Shown: piece after piece, positions 1 through 9,059 of the stretch
Layout: every line of letters begins with the position of its first letter
Position numbering within the stretch: the stretch's first letter is position 1
Assembly (NCBI RefSeq): GCF_900108335.1
Contig: NZ_FNVT01000026.1
Span: forward strand, 62,001-126,000
DNA length: 64,000 bases
Reading direction: 5' to 3'
DNA from: Nonomuraea solani
Lineage (GTDB): Bacteria; Actinomycetota; Actinomycetes; Streptosporangiales; Streptosporangiaceae
Program-made: the position numbers and the translations under genes
Notes under the pieces: model-generated
The model's input: only the letters and a program-made list of their open reading frames with translations
What the model was told of the DNA's origin: nothing
Database searches by the model: none

Positions 1-1
1 C

Positions 2-565
2 GACCGACGCGACCGGAGGACGGCGTTCTTCCAGGACCCTGCCGACCCATCCGTCTGGCATGCTCTGCGCTGGAACGGACTCCCGCCCGAGGACGAGGTT
101 CCCGCCTTCTCCGACAAGACCGCCGAAGAGTTGCTGCGCGAGGCCCGCGCTTGCGGGCTATCGCCGCACTCCGATGAGGAACTGTTGCCGGTCCTGCTGA
201 GGCTGCTGGGCGGGCTGGTCCCGGTCGAACAGTGGCCGACTCAACTCGGCAAGAAGGGAAAGAAGGAACGAGCTCGCGAGGTCGCCCAAGGCGATCAGGC
301 AGCCAGCGACCGGTTGAGTCTCACTCCCGCCCAGCGGCCTGGGGCGGAGCCCGAAGCGGCGGGCGATCGGCGCGGAGAAGATACGGAGGGCAGGGTCGTC
401 CCATTGCGCTGGCCCGACCAGGCGGTTCAGGTCGGCGACGCGATCGACGCCGAACGGCGGCGCCGCCGCGAGCAGGTCGTCGCTGAGCGGCCCTCACCGC
501 CGGAGCGGCTGGCAGACCGGCTGCGTCGCACCAGCCTGCTGCTGCTTCCCGAGGAGGACGAGTAG
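2..565 (+). CDS. TnsB/TniA-type transposase, C-terminal part (cut by window edge)
   Basis: The frame is open from the first bases of the window, with no start codon, and runs to a TAG at 563-565. About 187 residues are visible. They begin with an aromatic-rich stretch (TAFFQDPADPSVWHALRW) and end in an Arg/Glu-rich helical tail. No DDE catalytic domain lies in the visible part. The identification rests on context: the stop overlaps the start of a TniB-like ATPase, which is followed by TniQ, the usual order of Tn5053/Tn7-like operons. In that family TniA/TnsB cuts and joins the transposon ends, and its C-terminal tail contacts the ATPase. The sequence alone would not prove this call. Confidence 0.55.
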   Translation, partial: DRRDRRTAFFQDPADPSVWHALRWNGLPPEDEVPAFSDKTAEELLREARACGLSPHSDEELLPVLLRLLGGLVPVEQWPTQLGKKGKKERAREVAQGDQAASDRLSLTPAQRPGAEPEAAGDRRGEDTEGRVVPLRWPDQAVQVGDAIDAERRRRREQVVAERPSPPERLADRLRRTSLLLLPEEDE

Positions 566-1812
566 TGGCCAGCGCTCAGGCGAAGCCCGCGATGTTCCTG
601 CCTGGCCCGGTCCCTGATCGGACGATCTGGTCGGGCTGGGACCGATTCCGGCGCACCCGTCACGACTTCGTCCCCGCCCCAAGAATCACCCTCAAGGCCT
701 TTGAGGACATGAGTAGCCGGCAGCAGCGGGTCCACAACCTGCACCGGGTCGCCACCCACTCCAACCTGGCGATCCAGGAAACCCCGATGAGCGCTCACGT
801 CGCATGGAAACTGCGCGCCCTGATCGAGGACAACGCCCTCAACCACGGCCCCGACACCCGTCCTGGCGCGATGCTCAACGGCGGCGGTTGCCAAGGCAAG
901 ACCGAAACGATCTGCGAAGTCCTGGCCGCGTTCGAGGAGGCATGGCTGAGCCTCTACGACCAGATCCCCGGCGCCATGCCCGGCACCCGTGACCTGCACG
1001 CCCCGGTCGCTTACATTCGCACTCCGGTCAAGGCGACTCCGATCTCCACCTGCCAGCGGATCTTGGACTTCTACGGCGAGGACTACAAAGGGATGCGGCA
1101 GGAAGACCTGATCCGCACCGTCAAGACCGCCATTTACGATCATGCCACCAAGGCATTGGTCCTGGACGACATCACTCGTCTCAAGCTTCATCGCGAGGCC
1201 GACCAGGACGTCCTGGACCTGATCCGGGAGCTGATGAGCCTGCCTGTCACCTTGATCCTTGTCGGTGTCGGCATCCCCTCCTCCGGGCTGCTGCGCGACG
1301 GCCGCCGTGACCCCCGCACCGGCCAATGGTTATTCCCGCCGGTCAAGGACCGTGGCAGGAGCCCCAACGCTGACGCTCCAGGCCAAACCGATCTGCGTTT
1401 CGACCTCCTGGAACTCGGTGCGTTCACCTACGACACCAAATCTGCCATCGCCGCCTGGACCGCCCACCTGGTCGGCATCGAGCAGCAACTACGGCTCCTG
1501 AAAGCCGAAGACGGCATGCTCAGCGAAGGCGATATGCCCGAATACCTCTACCGCCGCACCGGCGGCGTGGTCGGACTGCTGAGGAAACTCATCCAATCCG
1601 GATGCCGCTACGCCATCGAAACGGGACGCGAGCGACTCACCATCGGATTGCTGGACGAACTCGCCCTCAGCCCTGCTGACCTACCCGATCTCGACCCCGA
1701 GTCCGGCGAGATGCCCCACATCCCAGAACCTGCTGCCGCACCGGCACGCAAGGCCACCAAACCCCGCAACACCGTCTACGACGACCGTGGCGCATGCGAA
1801 ACCGCGAGCTGA
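565..1812 (+). CDS. tniB: TniB/TnsC-like AAA ATPase of a transposition operon
   Basis: A 415-aa protein starting at a GTG that overlaps the upstream TAG by one base, so it is translationally coupled. A Walker A motif (GGGCQGKT) lies near residue 105 and a Walker B (ALVLDDITRL) near residue 197. A sensor-like segment (PVTLILVGVGIP) and a winged C-terminal region (YRRTGGVVGLLRKLI) follow, the layout of TniB/TnsC/MuB-type regulators. In this family the ATPase forms filaments on target DNA and links the target selector TniQ to the transposase. The tniQ gene starts 6 bases after the stop. The main alternative is another AAA protein such as an IstB-type helper, but the TniQ neighbour argues for TniB. 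Confidence 0.8.
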   Translation: MASAQAKPAMFLPGPVPDRTIWSGWDRFRRTRHDFVPAPRITLKAFEDMSSRQQRVHNLHRVATHSNLAIQETPMSAHVAWKLRALIEDNALNHGPDTRPGAMLNGGGCQGKTETICEVLAAFEEAWLSLYDQIPGAMPGTRDLHAPVAYIRTPVKATPISTCQRILDFYGEDYKGMRQEDLIRTVKTAIYDHATKALVLDDITRLKLHREADQDVLDLIRELMSLPVTLILVGVGIPSSGLLRDGRRDPRTGQWLFPPVKDRGRSPNADAPGQTDLRFDLLELGAFTYDTKSAIAAWTAHLVGIEQQLRLLKAEDGMLSEGDMPEYLYRRTGGVVGLLRKLIQSGCRYAIETGRERLTIGLLDELALSPADLPDLDPESGEMPHIPEPAAAPARKATKPRNTVYDDRGACETAS

Positions 1813-1818
1813 ACGACC

Positions 1819-3720
1819 GTGACAGCCTCACCCGGGCAACCCCTCGCCAGAAGCCTGGCCCCGCTCCCTGATGAATCGCTGCCTGGATTTCTGCTCCGGC
1901 TCTCGCATCGACTGGGGTTGTCCCCGATCCGGGTCGCTGAGCTATCCGGTTTGAGCAGCGACGCCAGACGTGTCGCCACCGATCACCTTCTCGCCCTGCC
2001 CAACCCCGCGACCTTCGCCTCCGCGACACGTCTGTCCATCGCCGAAGCACACACCCTCACCCTCAGCAGCTACGCTGCCGCTTACCCGGCGCTGAAGAAG
2101 ATTCAAGCCCACACGACACGGAACCGCGCCGCACAACGTGACGCCTGGGCCTTCAACGACTCCAGCCGCTACTGCCCTCAATGCCTCGCCGGTGATGGAA
2201 GCCCGATCCAGACCAGCCTCGGCGGACCCTGGAAGCTCAGATGGCATCTGCCCATCGTGTTCGCTTGCACCCTGCATCAGCGGTTACTGGAAAGTGCATG
2301 CCCGGCCTGCCGCAACCCGCTGGGCGGGTCCATCCGCGGCCGCGGCAGCCTCATCCGCCGGCCCGGCAGAGCTGAGCTTCACCCGCTGCAGTGCCGCAAC
2401 GCGCCGATTAGCGGCCAACCAGCGGGGACGGCATCCCGCTATCACGCAGCCTGCGGTGCACGCCTCGATGCCACGCCGCGCTCAGCAGATGCGCTGCCCC
2501 CCGAGGATCTGGCGCGCCTTCTCGCTCTCGAAGACCGCCTGGATCAAGCTCTCGACCAGCACCGGCACGCCGACGCCGAGGATATCGTCCAGGAGTTCTA
2601 CTTTTCCGACCTGATCATCGTCAGTCAGTTGATCAAGGTTGGCTGGCCTGCCGCATCGCCATTCGCACCCTCAGACGCGATGGCCGCACTCCTCAACGAG
2701 CACATCGAGCCGATCACGGCCATTCTGGAGCGCCAATACCCGCAGGCCCGTGGTGGTTACCTCCGAATTTCGGACCTCTGGGCGTCGCCCGACCACACCG
2801 CTCAATGCGGAGCGCTCCTGCTGACAGCGGAGAACATCCTCGGCGACCGCGACCCTGCCTCGCTGCGCGAACGAATTCAACCGCTGATTCAGGCAGCCTA
2901 CGACCGCGTGCCCCAACGCACCTACCACGCAATTCGTGACGCAGACTTCTCCCCAGCGCTGGCCCGCGCGATGGTCCGCCGCGCCCGCGTCTTCCATCGC
3001 GGCGACGAACAAGCTCGCCTGCTCGTCCCCTCGCGCGACTGTCTGTTCAGCGTCGAAGAGATCCCTCCGCTGCTACCCCAGGACTGGTTTGATGCCCACT
3101 TCGCCGGCTTCCCTGAGCGCATGATCAACACCAATAACTGGACCATACGCCACCTGCGCAGGGCGGCCTCACTCAAGTTAGTCGAAATGGCCTCAGGCAC
3201 CCACTATGTCCAAAGCGCCGACGCCCTGGGCATGCTCCAGGGAAGCGCATCGCGAACACAGGCGGTCCTGCGAAACCAGATCCCCGACGACGGGATGTGG
3301 CAGGAGTTCGAAACCGCCGTCGAACAGATCGCCTGCATCCTCGACAATGATCCCGAACGCATCAACTACACCGACCGGCGTCGCGCCATGGCTACCTGGG
3401 AGATGCCCCAGGCCGACTGGATACGACTATGCACCGGCATCCCCAAGATGGCCCGAATGGCTACACAAAACCCCTTGATCGGCACCGCACTTGTGTGGTC
3501 GGAAGTCACTCAAGCTGAACATCTGCAGTGTCCGCCCCTGAAAACCCTGCGCCAAATCGATGGTCCGGAGGCCCGCAGAGTCGGCGACACGGTCGCCCAA
3601 CTCCTGACTCCCAGCCGCCAGAGGGCAGGATCGTTCGTCCTCCGTCGCCGCTTGAACCAGTACGCCGCCAACCTCGCGGCACAATGCGACAACGGCACAG
3701 GACCGCTCTCACCTTCCTGA
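1819..3720 (+). CDS. tniQ: TniQ family target-selection protein
   Basis: A 633-aa protein starting at GTG, 6 bases after the tniB stop. The N-terminus (LAPLPDESLPGFLLRLSHRL) is typical of TniQ. Two zinc-finger halves follow: CPQC near residue 119, then a Cys/His-rich segment (FACTLHQRLLESACPACR). The long C-terminal half is helical without a motif I can name. In Tn7-like systems TniQ/TnsD recruits the ATPase and transposase to an attachment site. No TnsA endonuclease and no CRISPR effector lie nearby, so this resembles a Tn5053-type three-gene core. I see no transposon end repeat between its stop and the next gene. Confidence 0.85.
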   Translation: MTASPGQPLARSLAPLPDESLPGFLLRLSHRLGLSPIRVAELSGLSSDARRVATDHLLALPNPATFASATRLSIAEAHTLTLSSYAAAYPALKKIQAHTTRNRAAQRDAWAFNDSSRYCPQCLAGDGSPIQTSLGGPWKLRWHLPIVFACTLHQRLLESACPACRNPLGGSIRGRGSLIRRPGRAELHPLQCRNAPISGQPAGTASRYHAACGARLDATPRSADALPPEDLARLLALEDRLDQALDQHRHADAEDIVQEFYFSDLIIVSQLIKVGWPAASPFAPSDAMAALLNEHIEPITAILERQYPQARGGYLRISDLWASPDHTAQCGALLLTAENILGDRDPASLRERIQPLIQAAYDRVPQRTYHAIRDADFSPALARAMVRRARVFHRGDEQARLLVPSRDCLFSVEEIPPLLPQDWFDAHFAGFPERMINTNNWTIRHLRRAASLKLVEMASGTHYVQSADALGMLQGSASRTQAVLRNQIPDDGMWQEFETAVEQIACILDNDPERINYTDRRRAMATWEMPQADWIRLCTGIPKMARMATQNPLIGTALVWSEVTQAEHLQCPPLKTLRQIDGPEARRVGDTVAQLLTPSRQRAGSFVLRRRLNQYAANLAAQCDNGTGPLSPS

Positions 3721-3862
3721 GTTGCCCAACACAATCGGCCCGCCACCGGAGCAGATCATGGTGGCATTGCGCAGGCTGACCCAACTGACGTCCGCCATCT
3801 ATCGTTCACAGCCGCCAACTACGAATCACAGGCACAGAGGACGGTAAGGGAGGTATCGCTGT

Positions 3863-5117
3863 ATGACGCATCGCCGTCTGGCCGCCGCTGTCGAGTTGCT
3901 GCGGAGCAACCGCCGCTACCGCCGGTACGCCCTCGCCCGGATCTCCTCCACCATCGGCACCACCGTCGCGCCGCTCGGGCTCGCGTTCGCCGTCGTCGAT
4001 CTCGGTGGCGGAGCCACGGCGCTCGGGTTCGTGCTGATGAGCGGGCTGCTCATCTTCCTCGCGGTCACTCCGGCCGCCGGCGTGCTGGCCGACCGGCTGC
4101 CGCGGCTGGCCATCATCGTGACCTGCCAGCTCGTCTGCGGCGTGGCACAGCTCGGCGCGGCCGTGCTGGTGCTGTCCGGGACGGCGACGGTGTGGGCGCT
4201 GGCCGGACTGGCGGTGCTCGCCGGTGCGGCGGGCGCGTTCTTTCAACCGGCCGCCAAGGGGCTGGTCGTTCAGCTCGTCCCTGCGGGGCCGATGCTGGTA
4301 CAGGCCAATGCGCTGCTGCAGATCTGCTTCAACGCGGTCGCGATCGTCGGGCCGGGGCTGGCCGGTTTGGTGATCGCCGAGAGCAGCCCCGGCGTCATCC
4401 TCGCCTGGGACGCGCTCACCTTCCTGGTCTCGGCCGCGGTGTTCGCCACGCTACGCCTGCCACCAGCTGCCCGGCAGGAGCGGCGGCGGTTTCCTGGCTG
4501 ACCTGGTCGAAGGCTGGACGGCCTTTGCCGGGCGCCGCTGGCTGTGGCTGCTCACCGGTCTGAGCATGCTGACCTCGGCCTGCTGGGCGGCCGGCATGGG
4601 CGTGCTCGGCCCCATCTATGCCACCCGCTACCTCGACGGAGCCGTCAGCTTCGGGCTGCTGAACTCCGCCATCGGCATCGGCCTGGCCGCCGGGTCGATC
4701 ACCGCCCTGCTCTTCCCGCCCGCTCGCGTCGGCCTGGTGCTGTGCCTGGCAGCGATTCCCGAAGCGTTGCTGCTTACCGGCATGGCGGCAGGCGTCCCGC
4801 TGCACGCTTTGGCCGTGGCGGGAGCGCTGACCGGCGGCGCCGGCACGCTCCACTTGATCGTCTGGACCTCGTTCCTGCAAGAGGCCATCCCTGAGGACCA
4901 GCTCAGCCGCATCCTGGCAGCGAACGCCACCCTGGGCAGCCTCCTGGTACCGGCCGCGTACGTGGTGACAGGCCCCCTCGCCGACGCCGTCGGCGTGCGG
5001 GCCGTGCTGGCGGGATCCGGTGCCCTCGTGCTGGCCGGTGTCGCCACCGTCGGATGCGCATGGGAGGTGCGGCGGCTGAACACCAGCGACCTTCCGCGAG
5101 CGACGACCGACACTTAA
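3863..5117 (+). pseudogene. MFS transporter, split by a frameshift
   Basis: Two frames together encode one major facilitator exporter of about 415 residues. The first (3863-4501) begins at ATG after an AAGGGAGG ribosome site and covers about six membrane segments, including the loop GVLADRLPRL. It ends at a TGA at 4499-4501. The rest continues without gaps in another frame from about 4482 to the TAA at 5115-5117, with the later helices. The switch falls in a CGG-repeat run at 4481-4490, consistent with one extra base (or two missing). The family exports small molecules, often drugs; the substrate here is unknown. A sequencing error would restore an intact gene. Confidence 0.75.
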
Positions 5118-5263
5118 AGAACGAGACAGGTCATGTTCGCCGAGGTGGGACTCATCGCCCACCGACGCCCGTACTTGGCTACGTTCCCGCTGATGGACAG
5201 TTACGGTTGGCGCGCATGCCTGTGTCCGGGCTTACCGTCATGCCAGCCGACGACCTGGTGGGA

Positions 5264-5743
5264 CTACCCTCTCGCGGCGCCTTCTGGCCAGATGACGGTC
5301 ACGGAGAGACCGCGTTCCCTGGCCTCCGCCACGACCTCGGCCGTCCCGCCCGAGCCGGTACCGGGCTGCCCGTCCCAGACAGCCACCAGCTCATCGACCG
5401 ACGAAAGGACTGCCTCGTTCGCAGCCTCGTACGCCTGCCTGTCGGCGTGGTCGCAGTCCATAAGGCGGACGGTCTTCGCCGCCGCCATGAGCCGGTCGAA
5501 CTGTTCGGCATGATCCGGCTTCACCTTGGCCTGCCGGTAGTCCCGTGACGGCAGCACCACCTCCAGCGATCCGCCGGCTGCGAGTACCGCGTCAGCGAAC
5601 AGGCTGTCCGCGCCGCGAGCGATGCAGGACACGCCCACCAGTTCGCCAGTGAACGAGGCAAGGTGCGCGCGGAGCGCGTCGGCGACGAGAAGCTCCGCCG
5701 CCGGGGTCAGGTTCATGTGGCCGGTCACGCCGATACGCATCAT
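5264..5743 (-). CDS. SLOG/Rossmann-fold protein of unknown function
   Basis: A 159-aa protein. The start is one of two adjacent ATGs (5743 or 5740) behind AGGAAGGA; an upstream in-frame start at 5788 lies inside a mobile element and is rejected. The N-terminus (MRIGVTGHMNLTP) and a later GVSCIARGADSLFA loop resemble nucleotide- or ligand-binding SLOG (YspA/DprA-like) folds. Ligand and role cannot be told from sequence. Its native 5' region is interrupted: an IS21-type element (5759-7095) ends 15 bp upstream of the start, right beside the ribosome binding site. The original promoter, if it lay further up, is now beyond the insertion at about 7102. Confidence 0.7.
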   Translation of the reverse strand: MMRIGVTGHMNLTPAAELLVADALRAHLASFTGELVGVSCIARGADSLFADAVLAAGGSLEVVLPSRDYRQAKVKPDHAEQFDRLMAAAKTVRLMDCDHADRQAYEAANEAVLSSVDELVAVWDGQPGTGSGGTAEVVAEARERGLSVTVIWPEGAARG

Positions 5744-5752
5744 CAAGTCCTT

Positions 5753-5758
5753 CCTGAG
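5753..5758. repeat. Target-site duplication, left copy (CCTGAG)
   Basis: This hexamer is identical to 7096-7101 and directly abuts the IS21-type terminus. Duplications of 4-8 bp are usual for this family. It overlaps the ribosome binding region of the SLOG gene. Confidence 0.8.
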
Positions 5759-6226
5759 TGTCAGCGATCGTCTAATTGAGCCGGGCAACGATCAGGGAAT
5801 TGAGCCACCTGAAGTCACCGGCCCGTTCGGAGCCGACGCCCAATACCGGCCGTTGTGACGGCATTCCTCATGGTTCGGCACTGCGCTTGGGGCTTCGGTT
5901 GCCTCGGCTTGATCGGAAGGGGTGAGAAGGCAAACCGTTGCCGTGCGGCCGACGAAGGAGGTCGTGCGGCGCCGATCGCCCCCGGCCCTGTCCTGAGCTG
6001 TGCCATCGCAGGGCGATCGTCGGGCGGATTTGGCGTGTCGAACGTGGCGGTTCGGGGTGAATGCTGAGGTGGAGGCGGGGGGACCGTCCATCTGGGAAGC
6101 GCTGGTGAGCGACTCAGGAGCGGCTCTTGGCCCGGTTGGCCGCAGGCGTCTGGCCAGGGCGTTTGTTGGTGGACGCGCCGGTCGCCGACCTGTACGCACC
6201 GACGCAGGACGATCCGACCGCACGCC

Positions 6227-6700
6227 TCACAACGCCTTCGGCAGGTGATCCCGGCGCAGGCGCTGATCGAGCTCCCACAGGGCGGTCCTGTCGTCGTCGT
6301 AACGCAGGATCTCGCGGGCCGCCTCGTACGCCAGCCACCCCACTGCGCGGTGTTCCCCCGACAGCACGATCTCGTCTTCCTGGCTTGTGACATCTATGGC
6401 GAAATAGTGCTTCGTCACGATGTACAGGCCCTCGGGCCAGCTCGCGGCGGCGGCGAAGCACTCCTTCTCCACGCCGCTGATCATGTCCAGCTCATACAGC
6501 GGCGCCGTCTCCGGCAGACCGGCCTCCTCCGCGCTCTCGCGGCGGGCCGTGGCCGGCGGATCCTCGCCCGCCTCGCCCCCACCGCTCACGCCCTGCCAGT
6601 GGCCGTCGTCGGACCGCTGGAAGACCGCGTACTCAGGCCCGCCTGCCACGGTTCTGAAGACGTAGACCACCACGTTGTACGGCTCGCGCATGGGAGGCAT
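6227..6700 (-). CDS. NUDIX hydrolase carried inside the IS21-type element
   Basis: A 157-aa protein with a complete Nudix box: a Gly, five residues, Glu, seven residues, then RESAEEAGL. The opening VVVYVFRTV strand and the closing helices (WELDQRLRRDHLPKAL) give a full-length single domain. The family cleaves nucleoside-diphosphate-linked substrates; the substrate is not predictable. The gene lies between the two element ends as a passenger, just downstream of a broken RidA gene on the same strand. The start could instead be the second Met (MREPYN, residue 4). Confidence 0.75.
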   Translation of the reverse strand: MPPMREPYNVVVYVFRTVAGGPEYAVFQRSDDGHWQGVSGGGEAGEDPPATARRESAEEAGLPETAPLYELDMISGVEKECFAAAASWPEGLYIVTKHYFAIDVTSQEDEIVLSGEHRAVGWLAYEAAREILRYDDDRTALWELDQRLRRDHLPKAL

Positions 6701-6710
6701 TCTCCCCGAA

Positions 6711-6955
6711 CCTCAGGCGGCGGAGCGTCTCCTGGCGTACACCTCGATCTTGATCTTCATGCGCGGGTCGGCGAGGCCGCATATGAGCATCGTGGTGGCG
6801 GGCCGTACCTCGCCGAAGCGCTCGCGAAGCACCGGCCAGCACGGTCGAAGTCGTCGCGGTCGGGCAGCAGGTAGCGCACGCGTACAACATCGGCGAAGCC
6901 GCACCCGGCTTCCTCCAGGGCCGCCCCGATGTTGTCCTTGATGGACTACCAAAAG
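6711..6955 (-). pseudogene. RidA-family gene fragment, 5'-truncated and frameshifted
   Basis: Reverse-strand translation gives NIGAALEEAGCGFADVVRVR and a segment ending DFDRA. After a one-base loss near 6835 it continues LRERFGEVRPATTMLICGLA and MKIKIEVYARRRSAA to a stop. This is the C-terminal two thirds of a RidA (YjgF) enamine/imine deaminase. The N-terminus is missing towards the right end of the element. The gene can no longer make a functional trimer subunit. Confidence 0.65.
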
Positions 6956-7095
6956 GATCATGGACAGGATTGACCAAGTCCAGACGACACACACACGTCG
7001 TGACCTGGCTCAATTAGGCGATTGAGGCTCCCCGATCCGGCTCAAATCGGTGAAATCGATCATGCTCTTCTGGCTCAATAACGTGATCGCTGACA

Positions 7096-7101
7096 CCTGA
7101 G
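7096..7101. repeat. Target-site duplication, right copy (CCTGAG)
   Basis: This copy is identical to 5753-5758 and lies immediately outside the right terminus of the element. Confidence 0.8.
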
Positions 7102-7237
7102 CGCCGGTCCCTGGCATGCCAGCGTCTCGCGGATGTGCTATCGAAGGTGCCGCTATCCGTCGTAAAGCGGCCGCTGGCAGGACGGAGAGACGACGATGAC
7201 GATGCCCCCAGCCCAGATTGGGGGAGGCCGGTGTGGC

Positions 7238-8479
7238 TCAAGCCGCCGGCAATGTGAGGTACAGGCGTTGAAGAGCGGCTGCGCCAGCCTCTTCGACTTC
7301 TGGCAAGACTCCTCGTGAGGCTCGCATGGCGCGTTGGATCTGATGAGGAAGCCGTGTGCTCTCCGCGGTCGCGATTGACTGCAGGAGCGCGTGGGAGGCT
7401 GCGGCTTTGTCACCCGTGGCGCGGAAGACTTCGGCGACGGTGACGCGTTCGATGGTTCGCCATTGTGGCGCGACACCGGTCGCGTCTGGTGTGTCCGCTT
7501 CTGCGAGACGTGTTGCTTCCTGGAGGCGGCCGGTGGCGAGCAGGCCCCGGAGGTGGACTTCTCGTAGAACGAAGGGGTTGACCAGGGGTGTGCCGTGGTG
7601 GGTGTCCACGAAGCGTTGCAGGTCGATGATCGTGGTGTCGAAGTACTCGATGTTGCCGAGTTCGGCGAGCGTACGAGCCAGGGGGATGAGAACTGCGCCG
7701 CGTTCGGAAGGTGGAGCGATGTCGCAGGCTCGTTGGAGGCGAGCAGCGGCTGCTGGCTTCTTTCCGATCTTGCGTAGTTCGTTGCCGTGGACGCGTAGAG
7801 CGCGGGTCAGAAGGGCGACGTCGTCGAGGCGGTGGGCGATGAGGAGGGCGCGGCCGGTCCAGCGAGCGGCGGAGGCGAGGTTTTCCTCGGGAAGAACGTC
7901 GCCGAGTGCGACACCCAGCATGGCGCGGGCTTGTCCGAGGAGTCGCGCGGCGGCATGGTCGGCGTGCCCTTCGAGGAGCCGTGCTTCGAGCCGCCAGACG
8001 AGGGGCCACAGTTCGTTGATGGCCTCGGTACTGTGCCCTGACTCCCGGGCGATGGAGGACAGGCGGATGGTGGATTCGCCGAACTTGATCATGGAGATGA
8101 AATCGGCGTCTGCGGGGTCGGTAACGCCGAGAACGTGTGGGGGCAGTCCCATGTAGTGGGCCACCCGTCGAAGGGTGGCCACGTCCGTGATGGCTCGCCG
8201 CCCGTTCTCGAGCATCGAAATGTAGGTCGTGTCGTAGCCCAGCGCTGCGGCGAGGGTGGACTGGGTGACCTGGGCGGTGCGCCGGTACGCCTTGATGATC
8301 ACTGCCAGGTTGCCGGAGGCCAGGGCTGGGCTCGCGGATGGAGATGTCCACAGCCAGATCGGTGAGCCGGCGGAGGCGCGGCTGGGCAGTGGGGCGCCGC
8401 TGATGACGTGACAGGCGGGGCAGAGCTGGGAGGCGCTCCATCCGTCGTCGACGGTTGTCGCGCACGCGGCACACTGCAT
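7238..8479 (-). CDS. XRE-family regulator with N-terminal zinc ribbon and TPR-like sensor region
   Basis: A 413-aa protein. It opens with a CxxC pair (CAAC) and a second CPAC near residue 20, likely a small zinc ribbon. A helix-turn-helix follows at about residues 58-112 (TQSTLAAALGYDTTYISMLE). The remaining 290 residues are alanine-rich paired helices typical of TPR-type sensor regions of actinomycete regulators. The gene starts 5 bp downstream of a NUDIX stop on the same strand, so the two form a bicistron. The IS21-type element lies 140 bp past its stop. The signal it senses is unknown. Confidence 0.8.
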   Translation of the reverse strand: MQCAACATTVDDGWSASQLCPACHVISGAPLPSRASAGSPIWLWTSPSASPALASGNLAVIIKAYRRTAQVTQSTLAAALGYDTTYISMLENGRRAITDVATLRRVAHYMGLPPHVLGVTDPADADFISMIKFGESTIRLSSIARESGHSTEAINELWPLVWRLEARLLEGHADHAAARLLGQARAMLGVALGDVLPEENLASAARWTGRALLIAHRLDDVALLTRALRVHGNELRKIGKKPAAAARLQRACDIAPPSERGAVLIPLARTLAELGNIEYFDTTIIDLQRFVDTHHGTPLVNPFVLREVHLRGLLATGRLQEATRLAEADTPDATGVAPQWRTIERVTVAEVFRATGDKAAASHALLQSIATAESTRLPHQIQRAMRASRGVLPEVEEAGAAALQRLYLTLPAA

Positions 8480-8484
8480 GTGCT

Positions 8485-8898
8485 CTACCTCACTGGGTCA
8501 CGCAGCCTGGAGAACCACTCGGCGATCGAGCGCTTGTAGCCTTGCGGCATCCGCAGGTTCTCCACCTCGTGTTCGGCGAACAGACCCACCTGTTTGTGCT
8601 CGTGGCTGAGCACCGGCGGCTTGTCGGTGGTCACGGTGGCGCCGTACGTCACGATCAGCACGTCGACGCCGTCGCGGATGTGGTACTGCCAGGAGTCTAG
8701 GATCGGCCCGATCTGCGCATCCCAGCCGGCTTCCTCGCTGATCTCGCGCTCAAGCCGGGCCGGCGGGTCTTCGCCGAGCTCGAGTTTGCCGCCAGGCAGT
8801 TCCCATTCATCGCGTTCGTTGCGCAGCAGCAGCACCTTGCCATCGCGGACGATCACGCCCTTCACCGACACAGGAAAGGTGTGGGGGCGGTAGTTCAT
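8485..8898 (-). CDS. NUDIX hydrolase
   Basis: A 137-aa single-domain protein. The Nudix box is complete: GKLELGE spacing, then REISEEAGW. Its N-terminus (VSVKGVIVRDGKVLLLRNER) and length resemble small 8-oxo-dGTP or ADP-ribose type hydrolases; the substrate is not resolved. It is the first gene of a two-gene operon with the XRE/TPR regulator, a common pairing in actinomycetes. It diverges from the dioxygenase gene at 9060, and the 160 bp between them should hold both promoters. Confidence 0.85.
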   Translation of the reverse strand: MNYRPHTFPVSVKGVIVRDGKVLLLRNERDEWELPGGKLELGEDPPARLEREISEEAGWDAQIGPILDSWQYHIRDGVDVLIVTYGATVTTDKPPVLSHEHKQVGLFAEHEVENLRMPQGYKRSIAEWFSRLRDPVR

Positions 8899-9059
8899 CG
8901 GCAGCGGCCTCTCTGCGTGGATGGCTGTGCCTGGAACCTAACACGGTCAACCGCTGCTGACCGGGGTTCCGGGAGTTGACAATCTGTCACTTGTTCAATG
9001 CGCACGGTCTACCGGACGCTGGGAGCCGAGAATTCCCGCCCCGGCAGCTATCAGAGGTG

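Larger units (their letters stand above)
5759..7095. mobile_element. Transposase-less element with IS21-type ends and 6-bp target duplication
   Basis: Both outer ends begin TGTCAGCGATC, read inward (plus strand at 5759; reverse complement at 7095), and 20 of the first 24 bases match. ATTGAGCC-type subrepeats recur inside each end, as in IS21 family termini. The hexamer CCTGAG lies directly outside both ends (5753-5758 and 7096-7101). The 1337-bp interior has no istA or istB. It carries an intact NUDIX gene and a truncated RidA gene. The first ~450 bp (5800-6226) contain no gene I can support. It is a non-autonomous relative of an IS21 element, mobilised in trans. Confidence 0.8.

Noticed and set aside
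2..3720. A CRISPR-associated transposon
   Set aside because: TniQ and TniB-like genes are present, but I see no Cas gene and no repeat-spacer array anywhere in the window.
4470..4505. Programmed frameshifting in the MFS gene
   Set aside because: No slippery heptamer or stimulatory structure is evident, and exporters of this family are not known to use it.
5133..5548. ORFs between the MFS gene and the SLOG gene
   Set aside because: They are antisense to the well-formed SLOG coding sequence.
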